The translations under genes were made by a program, and so were the position numbers. Shown piece after piece: positions 1-11,743 of a stretch of DNA of 35,665 bases. Every line of letters begins with the position of its first letter. The stretch's first letter is position 1. The notes beneath the pieces were generated by a model. It was not told where the DNA came from and did not search any database. It was given only the letters and a program-made list of their open reading frames with translations. Source of the stretch: Plakobranchus ocellatus (Eukaryota > Mollusca > Gastropoda > Plakobranchidae); the NCBI GenBank assembly GCA_019648995.1, contig BLXT01000976.1:800272-835936 (forward strand), read 5' to 3'.

Positions 1-1129
1 AAAAAAAAAAAAAAAACGATATAAGTAGACCCAGGCACTTGGTTGGTATTATGAAAAGTATAAAATTTCCGAGTTTTTTTTTTTCCAAATGTTAGGCAGT
101 TCGTATAGACCATCGTTTAACTGTTTCATCCTACTTATAACTAGTGTATTAAAAGCATACACAGTCGGCACTTCAAGTTTCTTTGATAATAGTTCAAAGG
201 CTGACTAGAGGATTGGTGAACAACCTTTAATTTCTTTGATCTTTCGCCGACATGGTGAACTTCCTACACTAGGCCTAATAGTATACTGCATCGTGCAAAT
301 ACTACCATAGTTTTAATACATTGTACTTTTTAAACACTTCTCTGTTCAAGGGGGAAGGGGGATAAAAGGCTTTTTTTTTCTAAACATTGGTTAGGATCCG
401 GCATTAGCGTTACAAGTTGCCGGTGCTGTGAATAAGTATGGCGAGAAACGTAGCAGGCTAAACCAAACAAATTAGATTGAATTTAGGATTATTAGGTAAA
501 ATAAAGCGTAAAGTTGGCAAGCCTGCTTCTGATGCTAATAATAATAATAATAATAATAAAACGTTTTCATTCACTCAATAACGCAAAGCTTTCAGCCAGC
601 CAACACAAAGGTTGAGTCGAGAGTCAAATCGCGTCAAAACGCACGCCTGCATTGTCTCCTAAGCTAGCCCAACGATATGCACGGCCTGCTCAAGGCGAAT
701 GATAAATTGATAGCACTTGGCAGTGCTGCATGGGACTAAAGGAGTCTAAAGTTATAGGTATGGTAGGATCAGCTTCGAGGTCTCGTCAATAGGCTTAAGA
801 CCTATCAAAGGGAGAAAAAAAAACTACCGCATGCGGCCATACAAAAAAAAAAAGTCAAATAAAAATCGGAATTTGTGGGGTTAATTTTGTTTTTCCCGAC
901 TTCCCAACCCATCACAAAATTCCTGACTTTTTCCCGATTTCCCGACCCGGTGGGGACCCTGATTTTAACATGGTTTCTGGCTTTGCCCCACATAGGGTGG
1001 AAATAGACAAGACATCAATCTTACTTGTGTTCAATCCTAAATGTTGTCATTAAGCAAAATGTATTTCTGAAAAGAGAAGCAAATATCTCAAAAAGAAATA
1101 AAAAAAAAAACAAACTTGCTAAGGCTTAC
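1..1129. other. Intron sequence downstream of exon 31
   Basis: No family exon is recognisable on the minus strand. It holds poly-A/T runs, a (TAA)n microsatellite at about 536-559, a dispersed repeat (95-300) shared with 11909-12110, and a C-rich repeated motif (TTCCCGACTTCCC / TTCCCGATTTCCC) at about 890-960 that looks like repeat debris. Confidence 0.6.
95..300. repeat. Dispersed repeat, copy 1 (partner 11909-12110)
   Basis: Shares AGGCAGTT(C/T)GTA, then CAACCTTTRATTTCTTTGATC, GCCGACATGGT and a following CTAGGCCTA-type stretch with 11909-12110. The best conserved part is about 225-280. Confidence 0.7.
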
Positions 1130-1226
1130 TGGTGTAACGATGTGGGCGAACTCCGTGCTAAGGATGTGAGCAGTGTCCATTTGGTCAGTCTTCCTTGAAA
1201 TAGTCTGGCTGTCTCGGCGTGGTAAT
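1130..1226 (-). CDS. MYCBP2: PHR ligase exon 31: linker after first PHR domain (last exon in window)
   Basis: 32 codons, [20 protein letters not shown] then [12 protein letters not shown], aligning loosely with the vertebrate segment between QLLYRLP and FARTVSV. Acceptor GCATATTAG, donor GTAAGC; ends in phase 0. The next family exon (VECFESLL-type) is not found below it, so it lies outside the window. Confidence 0.88.
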
Positions 1227-4200
1227 CTAATATGCAAAGCAGTGAAAATTTGTGCACTAGTTAAGAACAAGTAAGCATTTTTTTCTTGTAGTCAGTAACC
1301 TATTTTTTGCTGTTATACTAATATCAATCACTACTTTTTTCCAAATTCTGTTATACTAATATCAATCACTACTTTTTTCCAAATTTATTGGCACAATTCA
1401 AACAGTAATTTTCTTTTTTTTTTTTTTTTTCCAATTTCAGAAATAGGTTTAGAAAAAAAAAGTCTTTTTTTTTCATAGAGAAGAAACATTAAAATTAGAG
1501 GCAAGGGCTACAATTTCAGACAAATAAAAATGCAATGAAAACTACATGGGGATGGAGATTTCAGCGATTATATTTTGCTGCAAGAAAGGCATTAGAAATA
1601 GGTTTTAGGAATCTTAAGGAATGCTCTTCATAAACCTCAAGAAGCATTAACATCAACATTATCAGATCCCTAAAAAAGTTTTGGCATATATTAAAGGAGA
1701 AACAAATCTGTTCTCTAAAACATTTTGAAGTGAGGCTAAAGTAGCCATTTACTATATCCAATGCTTATTGCTTTCTTAAAATATCATTTACAAGCATAAA
1801 TCAAATGATAACAGACAGATACAGAATAACATAAATTTTACTTTATGTGCCAAAATCTTACTTGTATAGTAACTGCGGAATCTGGCCGGCATTTATGTCT
1901 GTGCCATTATTAGATTTTCTTGAGCTTTTGAATTTAAATACAACCCTAATGGAGAGAAGAGAATAAGTTTAAATTTTGCAAATTTCCAAACAAGTTGCAA
2001 AATGGTCAATCAAAAACACATGAAAAAAGTTTTTTGACGTTTCTTTTTTTTGTGTGCGTGTGTATTTTCCATTTTAAAATTATATGATACATTAAATATT
2101 GCATCATGAGTACTCTGTACAGCTAATGTGAACAGTGAGAATTACAACATAAGTATCTCTTCTTATAATATTCATCTTTTGTGCTCCACATTAATGTGAT
2201 AAGCAATAATTAAACCTTGAATTTAATTATCTGTTGCATGTTTGTGCTACAGCTGAGAATCCACTCAAAAAGCAAATGCCTTCTCTAACTAGTTATGGAT
2301 TGAAAAAGAGATTTTGTATGAAAGAAAATCAGTGAATAAAAACACACAATCCTGTAAAGACACTCACGAATCTTCAGTATGCACTGTACCCAAGCCATTT
2401 GCTCCACAGTCTGAGCTGGGCCCCGAAATTCTTGCCCAAGCCACATACCAAAAATTGGCATGAATTTGGACCGGTTCGTCAAAAAGCATTGCATACTTCT
2501 CCCTATGTAAAATAAATAAAAATAAATAAGAGTGTGTGTGTATCTCAATGACCATTTAAACAAAACTTTGCATAATTTCAGAATGCGAGTATAAACTGGG
2601 CAACTCGGCATGTTTTTTTTTTATATAACCAGATCATTACACAAACAGGTTTGGTGATTTTGTTTTATGTTTTCAATAACAATGGCAATAAAAACTTTAA
2701 AATAATAACGAGAACAAAATAATACCTAGCACCACAGACAAACTGAGTCTCATCAGTTTCAGCCAGAAGTTCACCATCGCCTTCATTATCTCCTCCCTCT
2801 AATCCTAGTTCATACAGCTGTAACAAAAGTTGATAGCAAAATAAGTTTCATCTTGTAATACTTCCACAACAGTTTAAGAAGTACTTTGAAATTCACACAA
2901 CATCATCTCAAGCAAATTATTGTACTTAATATGTTTTCAAGATAAATTTCCTTTAGCCAGAAAAAAAAACATTTCATTTTGTAAAATATGATAATCAAAT
3001 ATTGAAAAAATAGAATGATTTGATATTTCCATCACTCATCATCTATTACATGATGCTATTGTCTTAAAATTTGAACTGCTTGAATAACCAATGAGCCAAC
3101 ACATCAATAAACATTGTATTCCTGAAAGAATGACGGTTGAAAAGGGCCCATTCCCTCTTCATTCATCCATGCATTTGTTAAAGAGAATATCTAGACACAA
3201 AACTGAAATAAAGATGAGGCTACTGATGAAGAAACCAGCTTACCTTGATGCGACCAAGGTACCCTCCCCTACCACCAAAGAGACCAAGTCCTCCAAGCAA
3301 CACATCAGTGTCACACATAAAGCGAATGGCTTCCACAGAATGGCCCGAGTATCCCCAGCCTCCCCCATGACCTATCAAAAGGATTGTGAGATTTAGTTTT
3401 GTACCTCATACAAAGCATATAAAATAGATTTTATTTAAAGCAGGAAAACCAATTAAGGCGTAATGAAGTATTCAGTACTCTCTAAATTTAATATTTCTAC
3501 AGTAGAAGTTAAAAAATGTACACCAATATTGGGCAATACAATTGTGTCAAAATATACTTGGAAAAAATATGCATTATTGTATTATTTAACTATAGTTTAT
3601 TTAGTAGGGTAATACACAAACATCAAATGTGTCAAATGTTTGTGATATTAAAAGAAAAATAAACGATTTTTTTAATGATGCAGAATAGAGGTTTTTTTGT
3701 TATTGTTTTTCTTTTAAAAAGGCCCCAGTGATATTAACTATTAAACTCTTTCACATGCTCAAAAGAGAACAATCCAAATCAAACATATATGGAGAAAGAA
3801 GAAAGCTAGCACGCAATCAACATATGGGGTTTTGCTCCTTTCGCTACACTGCAGTGGTAGTGGGAAAAAAATCGTGAATCATTTTACTCCATTTTAAAAA
3901 ACAATTATTCCTTTTCCATGTAAAAGCCCATTATTTTCTCACTTTCAAATCTGTTCACCACAGTGAAATCTTCCTTTGAGTAGACTTTGTTTATGGCAGC
4001 CTTTTCACGAGATTCTTCTGAAACACTGAACTTGAGCTGGTTGGCAACAGTGAGTGTATCCAAGCAGCCTGAAATGGAATGTAAATATTCACAACATTTA
4101 TCCTCCAAAAGCTGTCCAATTTACAATAAATATAATCAAGACCAGGGAAATTTAAAATCATATTTCATAGCTGAACTTGGGATAAAAGAGACAAAAAAAG

Positions 4201-7200
4201 GTGCAAATTTATAAAAGTTTCAGTGAAAAGGACTATTTAATGACTGAAATCTTGACTTACAATTTAATTTTAAAATTTCAGTTACAACAAAATGACACAA
4301 TTTTTTTTGGCAGAAACAATTAGCCTGTTATTTATTTGATGAATTATTCTACTAAAACCACAAAAAAAAAAAGCATTTTGAATGAATTGAAAAACTGTTG
4401 TACCATTACATGCATAAACTATCAGACTACAAAAACAAATAACACATAACATACTACAGTTTTAATAAAATTTGTAGTAAAATATTAAAGTCATCTTTGT
4501 TTTAAAAGTCTATTACCCACCAAGAATGTGCAGTGCACAATGTGAGCGGGTGGCCTGGCAACCCAGCCTTGTAGGCATTGCAAGCTCAGGGCTAAAAATG
4601 TTGCAGTACCCAGAATCAATCTTCTGCAGGTCCTGGGCCTCACTGATCATAACATTGTAACAATGGATTTCTTGGCTACGTGGATTATAGCTGAAAGGAA
4701 AAAGTTTAAGAAAAAAAATAAAGTATATGGAAGTTGAGTGAATATGGCTTTTTAATAGATCTCAGTCACAGAGTTACCTTTGAGTGCTTTACATCTCAAT
4801 CCTCAATACACATTAGTGCACTATTGCATGTAAGGCACTTAATACATAATTGATACCCTTTATACTTGGTGCAGGTTTTATGCTCAAGTGAGCTGAAGAA
4901 TTGCATGTAAATAACTCATTGTCAAAAAAAAAAAAAAAAAAACAATACTAGCAAAGCTAGGACTCATATCTTAATCCATGACCTTTTGTTCAATATTCTG
5001 GCTCATGACTCAACAATGCCAACAAAAAGAAATATATAGATGATATACTCTATATATCATATTAAATTAGAAGTTTAAAACTCTGAAAAAAAAAATAAAA
5101 AAAACAAGCTGGAAAACAACTGGTTTACCCCCACAAAACATCATAGACTGGGTCAAGACACACGGCCTGGTTGCTCAATTCTTCCTGCTCATCTCCCGCA
5201 AAGCTGTTAGAAAGACACCAAAATTGTCTAAGGTCAATTAATGAATGTATAACAGCCCAAAAAGATACAGTGATGAAAGTTTGGCAATCCCAGTTTCAGT
5301 AAATATTGCGAGCTGGACCAAGAGAGCATCACTGCTAATGAACAGTAAAATGTACCTGCTTGGTGGACTTAGTGATATCATGCAAAACTCAGATTTCTCA
5401 TATTTTGCAAAACTTGGATTCTCAAATCACAAGGAGGCTTTGGTTTTTCAAAAAATAAAAGCATCTTATGTCATGAGCATTATGGAACAACTCCAAGGGG
5501 TAGAATTCACAAGACTGAGGTGTTTCCAGATTTCACATTTTATGTTATAAAATGCAGCACTCACTCTGTGAACCCTTGGTATTTTTTTTTCATACATGCC
5601 TCATTCATTTCTGAGCCAGGTGTAAAATTAACAAGTTTTCACAGCAAGTTTCAAAATTCATTTTTAGTTTTAGTTTAAATCCTTATATCTCAGCACATAT
5701 ATAAAATACATCATTACAATACTATCATGATTTTAAAAATTTATCTTGCAGCTCCCTTCGAAAATATTTGGGACAATTAATTTGGAAGATGCTCGCAATA
5801 TTTACATAAAACAGAAATTACCATATTTGAAAACAAAACAAAAAAAAAGGACAATTTGAACATAAAATTTTGTAAAAAATTGTAGGGCTATTTATTGGTT
5901 ATGATTTGAAAAACTGGGGACATCTTTATTTCGTAGTTTTTCAAAAAGCTGCTTTTGTAGAACATAATTATAAAACACAATTGTCCTCTTGGTACAAAAG
6001 TCACAGAGGTATATGGAAAATTTTGAAAACATTTTTAAAACAAATTTTAAGCTTCCAGCTCTTTCCATTTTTTTTTCTTCAATAAGTAATTTAACATTTT
6101 CAAGTTTCTTTATTTTGAGCTATGTGAGAGAAAAAAATGGGGGGGCGGGGGGGGGGAAAGCACAGGCAGTTATATGAAGAGTTTGATTTATCACATATAA
6201 CACAACTTGACCACAGCTGTCACATTTGAAAATTTCTTCTTTTTTTTTTAAAATAACCTTTTGCAATTTCCATCAGTCTTGCTGATCATAAGGCATGTCA
6301 TTCCTCGTGCAGAATCCTCGCCACGAGGGATTAAACCTGCAAAAAACAGGCTTTTGAATTGGCAATGCAAATGTTTTACAATAGATCACAAAATAAATAA
6401 ATAAATAAAGCCTTAAAACAATATAACGAAAAAAAACAAAAAACGAGCACACTTCTTTGATTTTACAATCATCATCATCATCAGGTGCCTTGCTTTACAG
6501 CGTTGGCGATCATGGTCCTCCACTTTTTCCTGTCCTTTGTCGCTTCTATTGCTTCCAACGATTTCCCTGCCTTCAGCCAGTCTGCCAGGCCTTCAATGAG
6601 CTTTTCTCGTTGTTTTCCCCTACTGCGTTTTCCTTCCAACATTCCTGTTGTTACAAGATTCTCCAACTTTTCTCTTCGCATAACATGGCCGAAAAAGGTT
6701 GCTTGACGTTTACGGATTTTGCTTATGAGTAGTCTTGTTGTATGAGCTTCCTCTAAAACTGTGTCATTTGTCTTCTTTGCTGTCCATGAGATTCGCAGCA
6801 TTCTTCTAAGGAACCACATTTCCGTTGCTTCCAGCTTCCTCTGAGTCTGTTTTGATATTGTCTAGGCCTCACATCCATACATCAAGATGGGCTCTATATA
6901 GCACTCAAGGGCTCTTCTTCTTGTCCGGATGGATATGTTCTTATTTGTCAGAACTGTTTTCATTTTCTGGAAATTTGTCTTTGCTTGAGCTATTCTTGAT
7001 GCAACTTCGCTGTTGTTTCTTCCGTCGCTTGAGATCAAGGATCCTAGGTATTTGAATTGGTCCTTTTGTTTCAGCCTTGTTCCTTTAATATAGATGTTGA
7101 TTATTGGCAATTCTTGTTTTCGACTGACAACCATTACTTCCGTCTTCTTTGATTTTACAATAGGCATAAGTATTAAAAATTAATAAGAAATAATAGAAGT

Positions 7201-10200
7201 AATCAATTATTTATTGCAGTTTTTTTCCGAAACCTATACATCTTGCATTAATTTTTATTGTTTTAATTACTCTACTGGTGACGAATTTTATTACAGTGAA
7301 ATTGGAGCAGATGGAAAGAGAGGGCTAATTTTTTTGTAATTCAGATTCCCTCCACATACCTATACAAGTTTTACTTGCAAAGATGTTCGACCTTGTTAGT
7401 GTGTGAGCATTGATCAAAGATTCATCTATACGCATGATGGTCTGATCACCACTAGCCCCAATCCATGTCGCTCTGCGGCCACATTTGGCACCTGTTTATA
7501 GAAACAAAAAAAGGTGCTTCAAACTTTCATGCTTATGCTGTGAAAAATTAAATGACAATTAAAATCTGTTTGTCAATATTGTATTGGGTGATTTCATGTG
7601 AAAGCCAAAACAATATCACATTTGCAATTTTTAACATGGTATTCTATGACATTTAATGAAAAAAAATTTATGCTAAAAATCATTATCACAAGCCATGTCA
7701 TATAAAGCTAAAAACAAGAAATTTCTATTTTTAAAAAAATTAATAAATGAAAATTTTACCTGCATTTACCTTTTCAAAAATACATTTTTTTTCAAACTCA
7801 AACAGACATTGAGAGAAATCAGGAAGAGAAAAGAACATATTACCAAAAAAAAATATTTCAGATGGCACTCATTCATGTGATGCTCTATCACTTTTGTTTA
7901 TTATTTAAAAAATTAAAATTAATTTAAAAAATTTAATAAACAGGAACCAAACTGTGCATCACAATCAGCTCACTAATAAAAGAACATGCTTTATTCAACA
8001 GGAAACAGATTACAAATTTTCAAGGGTGTTTCATGGCTGCTTACCAACACCAAGCACTGGCCCTGGAATGCTGTACCAGGGGCAACTTTTACTTTTGGCT
8101 GCAGCCTCATCAAGGCCATTTCTGCCTAAGGCTCCATTCTAAAATATTTAAGGTTGAAAAGTCCAAGTACATTTTTTTATTTTCATTTATTTTTAATTAA
8201 AAAAAAAGATAAAAAATAAAAATGGTCGTGAAAGCAAAACTTCGCCAAAAAATTTACAAAAGTATACAATGAATAATTAGCAAAGGCAGTTCCTAAGCAA
8301 AAAAAAAAAACAAAAAAAAAAACCATAGTGTGAATTATTAAAAAAAATTTTTAAAAATCAAACAGTTAGCCAAAAAATGTAGATGCCAAAATTGCGCCCT
8401 ATGTGAAATTGTTGTGAGTTATCATAAGATAGAGATCTTCACAGAAAACAGTAGGTAAGCAAGTTAAAATATTTTCCTGTGTAGAAATAAGTTAAGATTT
8501 CATTTCACCTGTTAAAAAGTGACCTATATAAATTTATGTCAAGGAGCTGTGATTCATCAAGGCAATAAAAGAGGAGGAATCAAGGAAAAAGAATATTTTG
8601 ACTCTTCATGGGCCTGTAATTATAGCATTTTTAAATCTCAGTCAGACAAAGACAGAAAAAAAAGCAACGTGAATTATTGAGAACACTCTATTTTCATAGC
8701 TGGTTATGTGAAACTATAATTTTAATTCTTTGTTTAGATGATTAAACATCAAATGCTTCTTGCGGAGTGATTTAAACTTTACTTATGTCTGGTTTACATG
8801 TGTGTGGTTTGCCTTAAAGAATTTGGTTTAATACACTGTGCTGTATAAAGTTTCGTTTTTTGGTTTTTTTTAATAAGAAAAGGAGTGATGTAATATTACT
8901 CAGTCCCATGCCAATGTTAGTATTTATTTGCACTACACACTGAGGTATATTTCATGATATCAGTTTTCCCCATCATAGCACTCTGCTTGATTTTTACTCC
9001 CATCTCTTGGAAAAATCAAGTGTGTCCTTGTGCAATTAAAACCGTAAAGTCGTATGTCTTCATACTGATAAATGACTGAAGTTAAAAGAAAGAAAAAAAA
9101 AAAAAAAAACACAAAAATCAATATCAAAGGATGAACCTGATGATCTCCACACGTATATATCTGGCCACTAGACAGCAAAAATACAGAGTGGTGGCTTCCC
9201 GCAGCAACCATTGTCGCACCCATTGGGAGAGGCACTTTGGTGGGGCGCCCCCTAAACCAAAGAAAAAATGTTATAGAGTTATTTATTTTCACAAGGATAA
9301 AGAATATCAATATCAAAGCTGCTTGTGGCTTGATATAATTGTAGGAAAATTACATTGCACTTAAATTGAATCCATTAAACTAATGTCATCCAACAAAATG
9401 TACATTGATACACACCATGTTACTTGCAAACAATATGATCTTTTCACCAAGTCAAACTCTAACACGAAATTAGTCTGTTTTAAATTTTACATTAAAAATA
9501 CCATGGTCATACCTGACTTTTGTGTCACCTTGGCCAAGCTGCCCGTTGTTATTGCTTCCAAAGGCATACACACTTCCATTTTGCAAGAGGATGACTACAA
9601 AATACAACAACAACAAAAATCTTACTTCAGACTAGTTCAAATTCCAGCCCACCAGCATACCATTCTACTGTCCTGCAAATGTGTGTTTCTTTCCCATAAT
9701 ATAATTTTTAATTTATGTAAAATGCACCTTTTTGGACTTGCATTGCTTGTAAAATTTATGTTTGGCCACTTGATTTGAGATTTGATAAACGATTTTTCTT
9801 TCTGTATCCCTTTGTTGTTTTCACTGTAGGGCTATGTGTAATTTGTCTTTTTTTTTTAATCTTATTGCAATTTTTTAGCTAAAAAATCAACTACCATTAC
9901 TTTCTCTAAAAGTGTGAAAGGGAATATGTTTTTGTAAAAGTAAATTTTCAGTTCTGGATATCCTTACTTTTTTTTTTAGTAAATACTCAACATAAATTTT
10001 GCAAGGAAGTACTTTTCTTTGCAGTTATTTTATACAACTTTCCTTGGTTGTTATTCTTCACAAAACAAATATTTAAAAAAATTTTAGTCCATTAGAAGAT
10101 AAAATTTTAAAATTACTTTACAAGTGAAGATGGGATGAAGGTGGATGAGAATATGCAGACCTGTATGATGCAGACCGACTGCAATCTGAATGGCTGGGCT

Positions 10201-11218
10201 ACCAGAGTTGTCAATGACAGTTTCTGCTGGGGGAAGACTCACAACCTTGGTAATCTCTGCCTCACCTTCATTTACACCCTCTGATTCCCACAAAAAACAA
10301 AAGCAAATTAGGTCAATTGAGAAACTTGCTTTCCTGGATGGAAATTTTCTTCATTTTTTCTGTTGGAGAAAATATATGATTTATATAAATATTGAAAAAA
10401 AATAAAATCTTCAAAAAGATTCAATACAACAGAGAGCTTAATAAAATTGCTGAAAATATTTAAAAATACAAAGGTTCACCTAATAAGAGATGTTTTAGTA
10501 TTACAGACCTGCCAACCCCAAATTGTTCTCACAAGAATATTCACCTCTACTCACAGGAATTTAGAAAGTCTCACAGGAATATGCCAGTATACAATTAAAT
10601 GCGCATGGATAAACCGTATTACACCATAGACATTCCATAACATTAAAGTATAATATCAGAAGATAATTAATGGATTTTCGACTCTAAAGATGCATGAAAG
10701 TATCTTCCTACTCACTGCCATTAGTCCAATACCATTTATCAAAATCAAGCCTTATAGCCCTGCAGGCTTAGGGCCTGGATGATGAATTTTTTTTTAAGGT
10801 GCACCACAGTGTATACAATTCAAAATCTAGCTCACACAATAAATGGTTAAAAAAAAAGAAAATTTATGTGAGACAGGTCTACAGAATCTCAGTAAGGCTT
10901 AAAATTGTGACCCATTGTACATTAAACAAAAGAAAACATAGAGTTTTCCTTTGCTCTATTTGAAATAACAAAGATCTACTACAATGTGTTCAAGTCTGTG
11001 TAGGCTTAGGCCTAGACTAAAGCCTAAATTAGTTCTCTAGGACCATTATCAAATTTTGATTATACATCAAGAAACAAATTAAGAGTGTAGCAAAATTAGA
11101 AATGTCCTGCATCTTGATATTGCCTAGATCGAGAGAGAGTGAGAGAGAGAAAGAAAAAAAAAAGAGAGAAAGAGTGAAAATTACTGAGAGATACTCACAG
11201 AGTGATAAAAGAGAAACA

Positions 11219-11270
<52 letters not shown>

Positions 11271-11395
11271 AGAAAAAGAGTGAGAATTGCTGAGAGACAC
11301 TGACAGAGTGATAAAAAAGAAACAGAGAGAGAGAGAAATAAGAAGAGAAAGAGTGAGAATTACTGAGCGACATTCTGAGTGATAAAAGGAGAAAC

Positions 11396-11456
<61 letters not shown>

Positions 11457-11557
11457 ATCAGAACATTGCCTGACAAAACAAAACAAAAAAATCCACATCG
11501 AAGCTAACAACTAAAGAAGAGGAAAAAGACATTTTTAAAACAATAATTTAAGAAAAG

Positions 11558-11598
<41 letters not shown>

Positions 11599-11698
11599 AT
11601 CAGAACATTGCCTGACAAAACAAAACAAAAAATCCACATCGAAGCTAACAACTAAAGAAGAGGAAAAAGACATTTTTAAAACAATAATTTAAGAAAAG

Positions 11699-11743
<45 letters not shown>

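Noticed and set aside
805-993. 62-codon minus-strand frame at the left end as the next ligase exon
   Set aside because: Composition follows repeated TTCCCGA motifs and does not match the family sequence expected after exon 31.
3091-3396. 101-codon plus-strand frame
   Set aside because: It is the antisense shadow of PHR-ligase exon 27.
6481-7055. Plus-strand frames over the LINE fragments at 6.5-7.1 kb (and the equivalents at 25.4-26.0 kb)
   Set aside because: Antisense shadows of the reverse-transcriptase C-terminus.
11029-11510. Ser/Leu- and Arg/Glu-repeat proteins over the GA tracts
   Set aside because: Produced by (GA)n/(CT)n microsatellite translation; no splice context or family similarity.
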